From: an uncultured Gammaproteobacteria bacterium
GTDB taxonomy: Bacteria; Pseudomonadota; Gammaproteobacteria; GCA-002705445; GCA-002716945
Reading direction: 5' to 3'
DNA length: 20,316 bases
NCBI GenBank assembly: GCA_913046125.1
Contig: CAJWRL010000005.1
Span: 1-20,316, forward strand
Part shown: positions 8,148 to 15,737 of the stretch, piece by piece
Numbering within the stretch: the first letter of the stretch is position 1
Layout of the letters: each line of letters opens with the position of its first letter
Position numbers and translations under genes: made by a program
The notes under the pieces: model-generated
Databases searched by the model: none
What the model was told of the DNA's origin: nothing
The model's input: only the letters and a program-made list of their open reading frames with translations

Positions 8148-8234
8148 TCAATATATCCCGTAAGTACATGAAATATATGAATATATTAAATTGAGTATTT
8201 CATCTCATTATCATTAATTTAGCCATTTATTTAC

Positions 8235-8263
8235 TTGCATAAATCAAAAATAGGGCATATAGT
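8235..8263 (+). promoter_or_regulatory. mraZ (dcw cluster) promoter
   Basis: TTGCAT (8235-8240), a 17-bp spacer and TATAGT (8258-8263), predicting initiation near 8270. The resulting leader is about 32 nt up to the ATG at 8302. This is the only obvious promoter upstream of the division cluster and likely drives mraZ and the genes behind it. The 8148-8234 stretch holds nothing else recognisable. Confidence 0.65.
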
Positions 8264-8292
8264 GTTGATAAATGGCAATATTTGTTATTTTG

Positions 8293-8307
8293 TGGAGAAT
8301 TATGGAG
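8293..8307 (+). promoter_or_regulatory. possible MraZ operator: 10-bp-spaced TGGAG repeats
   Basis: Two copies of TGGAGAAT start exactly 10 bp apart (8293 and 8303). The first supplies the ribosome binding site (GGAG) and the second contains the mraZ start codon. MraZ proteins bind tandem TGG-containing repeats with one-helical-turn spacing upstream of their own gene, so these may be the operator. A third upstream copy is not convincing. Confidence 0.35.
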
Positions 8308-8763
8308 AATCTTTTTAAAGGTATACATAACCTCAGTCTCGATTCAAAGGGTAGGCTTGGTATCCCTATTACATATCGTGATCACATAATGGGTTTATTA
8401 AAAGGATCTATGGTTATTACCATTGATACAGAGGAGAAGTGCTTGCTTCTCTATCCTTCAAGCGTTTGGTCTAAAATTCAGGATAAAATCAGTAACTTAC
8501 CCTCATTTAATAAAAATGCAAGAAGGATACAAAGACTGTTAATTGGACATGCAGAGGATATTGATGTTGACTCAAGCGGGAGAATATTAATATCTAAACC
8601 CCTAAGAGAATATGCATCACTATCAAAGAAAATCATTTTAATAGGACAAGGAGAAAAATTCGAAATTTGGGATCAAGGATCTTGGAATGAAAATGTTGAG
8701 ATGTGGCGTGAAGAAGCAACATCTGTTGATGATGAGGAGGCATTAAGCGACTTAAGCATATGA
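8302..8763 (+). CDS. mraZ: transcriptional regulator MraZ
   Basis: MraZ is a ring-forming AbrB-like DNA-binding protein that controls its own division/cell-wall operon. 153 residues from the ATG at 8302. This start gives MENLFKGIHNLSLDSKGRL, aligning with the family N-terminus, and it has GGAG just upstream. An in-frame ATG at 8272 lies at the predicted transcription start and would add ten hydrophobic residues not known in the family, so it was rejected. Both DXXXR motifs are present, DSKGR and DSSGR, one per half of the internal duplication. The stop overlaps the start of the J-domain gene (ATGA). Confidence 0.93.
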   Translation: MENLFKGIHNLSLDSKGRLGIPITYRDHIMGLLKGSMVITIDTEEKCLLLYPSSVWSKIQDKISNLPSFNKNARRIQRLLIGHAEDIDVDSSGRILISKPLREYASLSKKIILIGQGEKFEIWDQGSWNENVEMWREEATSVDDEEALSDLSI

Positions 8764-8954
8764 ACAGTAATAACGAATATAAAATATTAGGTGTTAATGC
8801 AGATGATGATAGCTCAGTAATTAAGCTAGCATTCAAGAAACTGGCATCTAAGTATCATCCAGATAAAAATAACGACAGTATTGAATCTAATAAGATATTT
8901 ATAAAAATTAAATCAGCTTACGAAAATATCATGGAAAGTAAAAAAAATGAATAA
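8760..8954 (+). CDS. stand-alone J-domain (DnaJ-like) mini-protein
   Basis: 64 residues that are almost entirely one J-domain: EYKILGV (helix I), SSVIKLAFKKLASKYHPDK containing helix II and the invariant HPD at 33-35, then helix III with NKIFIKIKSAYENIM. Helix IV and any client-binding, Gly/Phe or zinc domain are absent. J-domains stimulate the ATPase of DnaK-type Hsp70s, and HPD is required for that. It overlaps mraZ (ATGA) and rsmH (8 bp), so it is translated from the dcw transcript. I know of no J-domain gene at this place in model dcw clusters. Its target is unknown; a link between Hsp70 and division or cell-wall synthesis is speculation. Confidence 0.88.
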   Translation: MNSNNEYKILGVNADDDSSVIKLAFKKLASKYHPDKNNDSIESNKIFIKIKSAYENIMESKKNE

Positions 8955-9876
8955 TACTAATTTTCATATTCCAGTGATGAAACATGAGGCAATTAGTCAT
9001 TTACTATCTGATAGAGACGGCATATATATTGATGCCACTCTAGGATATGGCGGTCACTCAAAACATATCTTAGAAGAAACATCATCAAAGTCAAAACTCT
9101 ATGCGATCGATAAAGATATTGATGCAATCGAATTTAATAAAAAAGAATTATCAGAAGAGAAGAGGTTTACCCTTAAACATGGATGTTTCTCTTCTCTGGA
9201 TGAATATGCAAGAACATGGAACATATACGGATCGGTTAATGGAATTTTATTTGATTTAGGAGTGTCTTCAGTGCACTTGGATAGTGCTGAAAGAGGCTTT
9301 AGCTTCAACAAGAATGCAGCATTAGATATGAGGTTTGATAGAACCGAGGGTAAGAAAGTATCTGAATATATAAATGAATTACCTGAGAAGGAAATTGAGT
9401 ATATTTTAAGAGCATATGGTCAAGAAAAATTCTCAAGAAGAATTGCAAAAAATATTGTAAAGCACAGGATAAATAATCCTATTATCGAAACATTCGAGCT
9501 TGTAAACATAATTAACAAATCCGTGATTGTTAATGATAAAAATAAACATAACGCCACTCGATCTTTTCAAGCATTAAGGATATTTGTTAATAAAGAACTC
9601 GAGGTTCTAAAAGAAGTATTAGAAAAGTCATATAATATCCTTGCTCCCAAGGGACGGCTTGTTCTAATCACTTATCATTCTCTAGAAGAAAAAGTAATAA
9701 AGGATTTTATAGTCTTTACTGACCATAATTTAAACACTCCAAGAAAATTGCCGATAAAAAAAGATTTCTTGACAAGGATGTTTACAGTGATAAAGAAAGT
9801 CAAACCATCTTGTGACGAAGTAACTTTAAATCCCAGATCTAGGTCCGCAAAAATTAATGTTTTGGAGAAGCAATGA
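8947..9876 (+). CDS. rsmH: 16S rRNA (cytosine(1402)-N(4))-methyltransferase
   Basis: RsmH (MraW) methylates N4 of C1402 in 16S rRNA with SAM. 309 residues, like E. coli (313). Visible motifs are HIPVMKHEAI at the N-terminus, SAM-binding YIDATLGYGGHSKHIL, YAIDKDIDAI, the substrate-domain block FDLGVSSVHLDSAERGFSF, ALDMRFD, YGQEKFSRRIA, ATRSFQALRIFVNKEL and LVLITYHSLEEKVIKDF. It has the normal place in the dcw cluster, before ftsL, which it overlaps by 4 bp (ATGA). Its own start overlaps the J-domain gene. Confidence 0.97.
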   Translation: MNNTNFHIPVMKHEAISHLLSDRDGIYIDATLGYGGHSKHILEETSSKSKLYAIDKDIDAIEFNKKELSEEKRFTLKHGCFSSLDEYARTWNIYGSVNGILFDLGVSSVHLDSAERGFSFNKNAALDMRFDRTEGKKVSEYINELPEKEIEYILRAYGQEKFSRRIAKNIVKHRINNPIIETFELVNIINKSVIVNDKNKHNATRSFQALRIFVNKELEVLKEVLEKSYNILAPKGRLVLITYHSLEEKVIKDFIVFTDHNLNTPRKLPIKKDFLTRMFTVIKKVKPSCDEVTLNPRSRSAKINVLEKQ

Positions 9877-10145
9877 TGAATCTGACTTATTCATTTGTTT
9901 TAATAATTTTCATAACCATATCAGCTTTTGGTGTAATTTTTGTTAAATATCAAAATAGGATGCTAAACATTGAAATATCAAAAAATGAAAAAAGATTATT
10001 TTATCTCTCAGAGTCATATAGACAATTACTACAGGAGCAAACTGAAGTGACGGATAGAAAACTTCAGAAAAATAGTTTAGGTGAAGCATTGAATATGCAG
10101 TTACCAACAAAAGAAAGAATTTTAATCATGAACTTAGAACATTAG
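9873..10145 (+). CDS. ftsL: cell division protein FtsL
   Basis: 90 residues with FtsL architecture: a very short cytoplasmic tail, one membrane segment at about 6-24 (YSFVLIIFITISAFGVIFV), and a periplasmic heptad-like coiled coil (about 28-65). FtsL forms the FtsQLB complex that activates FtsWI septal synthesis. Sequence conservation in this family is low, so the call rests on size, topology and position right after rsmH. The ftsZ ribosome binding site overlaps its stop codon. Confidence 0.82.
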   Translation: MMNLTYSFVLIIFITISAFGVIFVKYQNRMLNIEISKNEKRLFYLSESYRQLLQEQTEVTDRKLQKNSLGEALNMQLPTKERILIMNLEH

Positions 10146-10150
10146 GAGGA
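10144..10150 (+). promoter_or_regulatory. strong ftsZ ribosome binding site
   Basis: AGGAGGA 4 nt before the ftsZ ATG, overlapping the ftsL stop codon. It is the best Shine-Dalgarno sequence in the window, consistent with FtsZ being needed in far higher amounts than the neighbouring proteins. Confidence 0.85.
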
Positions 10151-10154
10151 CACC

Positions 10155-11303
10155 ATGTTTGAAATAGTCAATAATTATAATCAAAATGCAGTTATCAAAG
10201 TCATTGGTGTTGGTGGCGGTGGCGGCAACGCAATCATTTCAATGCTGAAGTCACAGATACATGGCGCAGATTTTTTAATTGCGAACACTGACGTACAAGC
10301 ACTCAGAGATGTAGACGGAGCTACAACTGTTCAAATTGGATCTGAAATAACAAAAGGATTAGGTGCCGGTGCTGATCCTGAAAAAGGAAGGCAAGCTGCA
10401 TTAGAAGCGAGTGAAACACTAAAAGAATCAATTGAGGGAGCTGACATGCTCTTTATCGCTGCCGGAATGGGTGGAGGTACAGGAACTGGTGCCGCACCTG
10501 TAATAGCTCAAATAGCGAGAGACCTTGGTATCCTCACTGTTGCAGTTGTTACAAAACCGTTCGACTTCGAGGGTCCGGAGAGGATGTCTAACGCTCAAGA
10601 GGGTATTAACAATCTAGAACAATGGGTAGATTCATTAATTGTTATTCCTAATTCAAAGCTTAAAGAGGTATATGGTGGCAGTGAATCAATATTTTCCTCT
10701 TTCGAGAACGCAAATGATGTTTTAAGAGGAGCCGTGAAAGGCATAACAGAAATAATTACTATAAGAGGGTTTATGAACGTAGACTTTGCTGACGTAAAAA
10801 CTGTAATGTCCGGTATGGGTAAAGCAATGATGGGGTCGGGTGTATCCTCTGGAGAAAATAGAGCAGTTGAAGCTGTTACAACAGCATTAAGTAGCCCTCT
10901 GTTGGATAATATTGACCTTCAAGGTGCAAGTGGTGTATTAGTTAATATCACATCTGGTTCTGACTTAACAACTGATGAATTTGAGGTGATTGGAAGCAAA
11001 ATAAGAGAGATTGCAAATGAAGATGCAAAAATTATAACCGGATGCATTAAAGAGGACGATAATATTGGCGATCTTAGAGTTACCATAATCGCAACTGGGT
11101 TTGCTCAAATCAACCCTGCAGATACAATGCCGTCTGAAGAGACTTCATCTGAGTTAGATAAAGACGTTTTAAACAACAGTAATTCGTCAATCATAGCAGG
11201 TAATGAGATCTCTAATGAGTCGATCGCTCAGGTTAATATTAACCAGCAAGATGATCAGACATCAATTGATATACCTGCGTTCTTAAGACAACAGGCAGAT
11301 TAA
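10155..11303 (+). CDS. ftsZ: cell division protein FtsZ
   Basis: Tubulin-like GTPase that polymerises into the Z-ring. 382 residues (E. coli 383). Visible are the N-terminal nucleotide-binding loop GVGGGGGNAI, the tubulin signature GGGTGTG (106-112), FDFEGPERMSNA, and the T7 synergy loop NVDFADVKTVM (Asn208, Asp210, Asp213) that completes the GTPase site of the adjoining subunit. A disordered acidic/Ser/Asn-rich linker runs from about 320 to 370. The C-terminal peptide DIPAFLRQQAD binds FtsA and ZipA-type partners. All catalytic features are intact, so this is a working canonical FtsZ. Its position between ftsL and ftsI is unusual; normally it follows ftsQ and ftsA at the far end of the cluster. 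No duplicate is visible here. Confidence 0.97.
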   Translation: MFEIVNNYNQNAVIKVIGVGGGGGNAIISMLKSQIHGADFLIANTDVQALRDVDGATTVQIGSEITKGLGAGADPEKGRQAALEASETLKESIEGADMLFIAAGMGGGTGTGAAPVIAQIARDLGILTVAVVTKPFDFEGPERMSNAQEGINNLEQWVDSLIVIPNSKLKEVYGGSESIFSSFENANDVLRGAVKGITEIITIRGFMNVDFADVKTVMSGMGKAMMGSGVSSGENRAVEAVTTALSSPLLDNIDLQGASGVLVNITSGSDLTTDEFEVIGSKIREIANEDAKIITGCIKEDDNIGDLRVTIIATGFAQINPADTMPSEETSSELDKDVLNNSNSSIIAGNEISNESIAQVNINQQDDQTSIDIPAFLRQQAD

Positions 11304-13011
11304 GAATACAACTAACACTCACAGTATTAGGCTGCTGTTATTTATAACAGCAGCTCTTGTCATATTTCTACTCATAATTATTCGATTGTATCACCTTCAA
11401 ATTAAGGGAACTGACTGTTTCTTTTTCAATGAAGGATCATGCAAACAGAATATTTTTGATGAGGCATCAAAGAGGCAAATTCATAATCAAATCATCAAGG
11501 CACAAAGAGGTATAATTTATGATCGAAATAAAAACATCCTTGCGATGTCGTTACCGGCCAGAACACTCTGTATAAATCCAAATAGGCTCTTTTACAAAGA
11601 TAATAATGTTGATTTGCGAAAACTCTCCAATATCTTGAGTATCCCATATGAAAAGCTGAAAAAAATTATATATAAGAATAAGGATAGGAAAGAATACTAT
11701 CTCAAAAGACATGTCTCTAAATCTGTATATCTTGAAGTAAGTAAGATCTCTGACCCAAATATTTACTTCATCAATGAAAATAAAAGATCATATTTAGGTG
11801 GTGAAGCATTTTCAAATGTAATTGGGTTTACCGATATCGATGATAATGGCCAGGAAGGAATAGAATTAGTCAATAATGATGTTCTTAAACCTGAGGATGG
11901 ATATAAGAAAATAAAAAAAGATAACATTGGGAGATCTATCGAGACAATAGAGGTTACTAACAAGCCAAGTCCCGGGAAAGACTTGATTTTAACTCTTGAT
12001 AAACGAATACAAATAGTCGCATACGATGTTCTTAAAAAGTATGTACAAAAATATCGAGCCGAGAGTGGCTCTATAATTCTCGTGGAGTCAAAATCTGGCA
12101 ATATTTTGTCAATGACAAATTATCCATCTTTTGACCCAGAAAAAAGACATACATACAAAGGTTTAAAATTAAAAAATAGGGCCATCCATGATTTGATCGA
12201 GCCGGGCTCAACGATTAAACCTTTTATTATTTATGCAGGCCTGAAAAACAAAGTCATAGATGAATCAACAATAATTGATACTGCACCAGGTGTGATTAAA
12301 TTAGATAACAAAGAAATTAAAGATTGGAAATACCTAGGAAAAGTATCTACTAGTGACATTATCAAGTTTTCTAGTAATATTGGGGCTGCCAAGGTTTCCA
12401 AAAAATTGTCAAAAAAACAACTGATTAGCAATCTTGATTTATTTGGGTTCGGACAATCATTATTTATAAATCTTCCAGGCTCAAAGAATGGATCATTACC
12501 ATCTCCCAACTCGTTAAGTGAATCAGATCATTTTAGTATTGGTTATGGTTATGGGCTATCAGTTTCATTGATGCATTTAGTAAATGCATACACGATACTA
12601 GCAAATATTGGTTCGCAAACTCAACTAAAGTATATCTCAAATACTTATCCAGATGACAATAAACAGGTACTAGATGTACAAATATCAAATACTATTCTTG
12701 ATATGATGAGTGAAGTGGTTCACTCTCCTGATGGTACTGGCAAAAAAGCAAGCGTTAGTGGCTACACCGTCTATGGGAAAACAGGAACAGTTCGTAAAAT
12801 AAAAAATGGTGAATATAATAAAAATTTACATAACGCTTTGTTTATCGGAATTTTAGGTGATCCAAAACCTAAGTACGTTGCTGCAGTCATTATTAGAGAG
12901 CCACAAGATAGAGAGGGTTCTGGTGGATTTCATGCCGCACCTGTTTTTGGAGAATTTTTACAACACACTATGAGAATATTAGATAGTATTAAGTATGCAG
13001 GAACTAAATAG
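11299..13011 (+). CDS. ftsI: septal peptidoglycan transpeptidase FtsI (PBP3), non-canonical start
   Basis: Monofunctional class B penicillin-binding protein that cross-links septal peptidoglycan with FtsW. Active-site motifs are S304-TIK (in EPGSTIKPF), SSN at 358-360 and KTG at 494-496, numbered from the ATT at 11299; E. coli has S307 and K494. RGIIYDRN marks the non-catalytic domain. The first canonical start codon in frame (TTG, 11386) would remove the membrane anchor. The frame is open back to 11287 and encodes SIRLLLFITAALVIFLLIII and RLYHLQI, the expected anchor, but contains no ATG, GTG or TTG. The best start is ATT at 11299, sharing a base with the ftsZ stop (ATTAA) and giving 570 residues. 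ATT at 11326 or CTG at 11332 are alternatives. The identity is certain; the start is inferred. Confidence 0.93.
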   Translation: MKNTTNTHSIRLLLFITAALVIFLLIIIRLYHLQIKGTDCFFFNEGSCKQNIFDEASKRQIHNQIIKAQRGIIYDRNKNILAMSLPARTLCINPNRLFYKDNNVDLRKLSNILSIPYEKLKKIIYKNKDRKEYYLKRHVSKSVYLEVSKISDPNIYFINENKRSYLGGEAFSNVIGFTDIDDNGQEGIELVNNDVLKPEDGYKKIKKDNIGRSIETIEVTNKPSPGKDLILTLDKRIQIVAYDVLKKYVQKYRAESGSIILVESKSGNILSMTNYPSFDPEKRHTYKGLKLKNRAIHDLIEPGSTIKPFIIYAGLKNKVIDESTIIDTAPGVIKLDNKEIKDWKYLGKVSTSDIIKFSSNIGAAKVSKKLSKKQLISNLDLFGFGQSLFINLPGSKNGSLPSPNSLSESDHFSIGYGYGLSVSLMHLVNAYTILANIGSQTQLKYISNTYPDDNKQVLDVQISNTILDMMSEVVHSPDGTGKKASVSGYTVYGKTGTVRKIKNGEYNKNLHNALFIGILGDPKPKYVAAVIIREPQDREGSGGFHAAPVFGEFLQHTMRILDSIKYAGTK

Positions 13012-14428
13012 ATTAAAAATATGCACGAACTTCATTTTAAAAAACTCTGATCGAGGCAAATACTTATCAGACAGATTCAGTGAAGACTCTCGTCGCATTA
13101 ATAATAATCAGATATTTATTTCTCTAGAGCCTGACATGAAAAAGAATATTAAAAATATAAACCATGCCATCTCTAAAGGAGCATCTGGCTTTATAACACC
13201 ATTTCGTGTACCAAGACAAAAAATCAGATCATCAATTCCATTTTTGATTGAGCGAGGAGTTAAAAAAATATACGTTGAATTATTCAAAGCTGATTTTAAG
13301 GAAAAAGAGCACAAGCCAATCATAATTGGTATTACAGGTACAAATGGGAAAACATCAACTGCGTTGTTACTTGCACAATCTTTAACATACCAGAATAAAA
13401 AAGTTGGTATTATATCGAGTGAGGGATCAGGAATTTACCCTAATCTAGTAGAAAATGAATATACGACACCGCCAATAGACATTTGTTACAAATACCAGAG
13501 ATTTTTTTGTAAAAAAAGATGTGATTATGTAATTATAGAGTGTTCATCCCAAGGACTTCATCAAGGAAGATTAGATGGTATACACTTTACTTATTCTATA
13601 ATTACAAATATTGATCAAGATCATATCGAATATCACAAAAGCTTAAAGAATTACATTAATAGTAAATTAAAAATTATGAATCAATGCACAACATCAATTA
13701 TAAACTTTGATTGTAATAATCTTAAGAATATAGACCATCATAAACATGGCTGTAAGAATATCTTTTATATCTCTCAAAATAAGTCCAAAAATAAAAAAAT
13801 TATAAGCATACCTCAAAGAGAAAATATAAAAAACTTAGAGAATTTCAATATATATTCATTACTGATGATATTTGCGTTAATGAGACTTGAGAAATTTAAA
13901 ACTCCAACAATATTTGAATCAATTAATAATCTTAATCCTCTTGACGGAAGAAGACAGATTTTCACAACAAACAAGAAAGGGGATTTTATCGTTGACTATG
14001 CCCATACTGTTCAAGCATATAAAAATATTTATCTAGATTTCAATATAAATAAAAAAATATGTACACTATTTGGTTGTGGCGGTGATAGAGATAAGATAAA
14101 AAGAAAAATAATTAGTAAGATTGTAGATAATTACTCTTCGAAAATAATAATTACTAAAGATAATTCAAGAACTGAACAATTTAAAAAAATTCTTAATGAT
14201 ATTCTAAAAGGAATTAAAAATCTTGATAAAGTTAAAATTATTAAATCAAGAAAAAATGCTATTAAATATATGGTTCAAACATCTTCTGATGATCGTCTGA
14301 ACTTTATTCTTGGTAAAGGCAATGAGGACTTTATTTTAGAAAATAATAAAAAAATTAAGCATAATGATGTTATTTATCTAAAAAATATTTTAAAGAATTA
14401 TGAATATAAAACTATCAAAGATTGCTAG
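12995..14428 (+). CDS. murE: UDP-MurNAc-tripeptide synthetase MurE
   Basis: ATP-dependent ligase adding the third stem residue (meso-diaminopimelate in Gram-negatives) to UDP-MurNAc-L-Ala-D-Glu in the cytoplasm. 477 residues (E. coli 495). Visible are a diverged UDP-binding N-domain (SEDSRRINNNQIFISL), the ATP loop GTNGKTS (115-121), TTPP, DQDHIEYHKSLKNYINSK with the carbamylated-lysine position, DGRRQ, and VDYAHT. The amino-acid selectivity motif reads DNSR (389-392) where DAP-type enzymes have DNPR; Arg is kept, so DAP remains likely. The gene is more Lys/Asn/Ile-rich than its neighbours. It overlaps ftsI by 17 bp and murF by 29 bp. Confidence 0.93.
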   Translation: MQELNRLKICTNFILKNSDRGKYLSDRFSEDSRRINNNQIFISLEPDMKKNIKNINHAISKGASGFITPFRVPRQKIRSSIPFLIERGVKKIYVELFKADFKEKEHKPIIIGITGTNGKTSTALLLAQSLTYQNKKVGIISSEGSGIYPNLVENEYTTPPIDICYKYQRFFCKKRCDYVIIECSSQGLHQGRLDGIHFTYSIITNIDQDHIEYHKSLKNYINSKLKIMNQCTTSIINFDCNNLKNIDHHKHGCKNIFYISQNKSKNKKIISIPQRENIKNLENFNIYSLLMIFALMRLEKFKTPTIFESINNLNPLDGRRQIFTTNKKGDFIVDYAHTVQAYKNIYLDFNINKKICTLFGCGGDRDKIKRKIISKIVDNYSSKIIITKDNSRTEQFKKILNDILKGIKNLDKVKIIKSRKNAIKYMVQTSSDDRLNFILGKGNEDFILENNKKIKHNDVIYLKNILKNYEYKTIKDC

Positions 14429-15734
14429 TCTTTTATCACTTGATCTAAACGGGCCTGATACGGACATATGTAATTTTACTATTGACAGTAGAGAAGTTAA
14501 AACTGGTGATTTTTTTGTAGCAATAGAGGGTAAAAATTATGATGGTCACGACTACATACAAGAATCAATTGATAATGGAGCATTGGCAATATTGTGTAAT
14601 GAGAGATTTGATACGTCAAAAATAACTGTCCCATATATAATATGTCAAGACACATTAAAATCTCTCGGAGTACTTGCTACAGGCTATAAAAGTATTATTG
14701 GATCACCATTTACGATCGGTATCACGGGAACAAATGGTAAAACGACAGTAACTCAATTGACGACTGAGATACTTAAGCAATGCTTTTCTGTAAGCACTAC
14801 TCTAGGTAACTATAATAATGACATAGGTTTACCATTATCAATCTTAAAGTCCCCAAAAGAAAATTATCAAAGATGTATATATGAACTTGGAGCTAGCAAG
14901 AAGGATGATATTAGTTATTTAGTAAATATTTGTGAACCAGATATGACTACACTATTAAATGTTTCTGAGGCACATATGGAGTCATTTGGTAGCTTTGAAA
15001 ATCTCATGAGGACTAAAGAGGAAATTTTTTCTCATACAAATACAAGTCAAGTTGTATTGAATAAAGATGATAAGAACTTTGCCAGATGGGAAGAAATGAA
15101 TAAGCATAAAAAAATTACTACTATATCCATATCAAGTGATGCAGATTATTTTATCGAAAAAATAGATGACGATGTTTTATATATATCGACACCAAAAGGT
15201 AAATTTGAGTTAAGTAAGAAAAATTGCTCGGGGATATTAGCTATTAATTTATTATTTAGTATAGCCCTATCAATGGAGGCAGGTGCAGACATTCAATATG
15301 TTACGGATGGTATTGATAATTTCTCTGGTGTAAAAGGTAGGTTCTATAGTTATATATCATCGAACAAGTCTATAGTTATCGATGATTCATACAATGCAAA
15401 TCCAGAGTCTATGAAATCATCTTTGAACCAGCTAAAGAACTTCAAAGAAAATAAAATTTTCATAATGGGTGACATGGGTGAGCTTGGAGATAAATCTCTG
15501 GATCATCATTTATCGGTTTTCAAGCTAGCTAAAGATATTGATGTAAAATATCTTCTTTACATGGGTAAATACAAAAATGAGGCAAAATCAATATTTGGAG
15601 ATAGTTGCAGAACTTTTGATGATATTATAAAGTTGATTGGCTATGCTCGAAGTATCTCTGATGAGAGTACTGTTGTGCTTATAAAAGCTTCTAGATTTAT
15701 GAATTTTGACATAATTGCAAAGGGTTTGAAGTAG
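14400..15734 (+). CDS. murF: UDP-MurNAc-tripeptide:D-Ala-D-Ala ligase MurF
   Basis: Adds D-Ala-D-Ala to complete the UDP-MurNAc-pentapeptide. 444 residues (E. coli 452). N-domain FTIDSREVKTGDFFVAIEG with NYDGHDY, the ATP loop GTNGKTT (110-116), YELGASKKDDI, NVSEAHMESFGS, the substrate-binding DDSYNANPESMKSSL, and MGDMGELGDKSLDHH near the C-domain all fit MurF. The ATG lies inside murE, and no good Shine-Dalgarno precedes it, so translation probably depends on coupling. It ends 3 bp before mraY. Confidence 0.96.
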   Translation: MNIKLSKIASLLSLDLNGPDTDICNFTIDSREVKTGDFFVAIEGKNYDGHDYIQESIDNGALAILCNERFDTSKITVPYIICQDTLKSLGVLATGYKSIIGSPFTIGITGTNGKTTVTQLTTEILKQCFSVSTTLGNYNNDIGLPLSILKSPKENYQRCIYELGASKKDDISYLVNICEPDMTTLLNVSEAHMESFGSFENLMRTKEEIFSHTNTSQVVLNKDDKNFARWEEMNKHKKITTISISSDADYFIEKIDDDVLYISTPKGKFELSKKNCSGILAINLLFSIALSMEAGADIQYVTDGIDNFSGVKGRFYSYISSNKSIVIDDSYNANPESMKSSLNQLKNFKENKIFIMGDMGELGDKSLDHHLSVFKLAKDIDVKYLLYMGKYKNEAKSIFGDSCRTFDDIIKLIGYARSISDESTVVLIKASRFMNFDIIAKGLK

Positions 15735-15737
15735 AAG

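Noticed and set aside
8168..8203. Hairpin (ATGAAATA / TATTTCAT) as an rnpB terminator
   Set aside because: The 8-bp stem is almost all A-T with a 20-nt loop and no following T-run, so it is too weak to call.
8272..8301. Longer MraZ start at ATG 8272
   Set aside because: It sits at the predicted transcription start, has no ribosome binding site, and adds residues absent from the family; ATG 8302 fits the alignment.
11386..11388. TTG 11386 as the ftsI start
   Set aside because: It would delete the hydrophobic membrane anchor encoded just upstream in the same frame.
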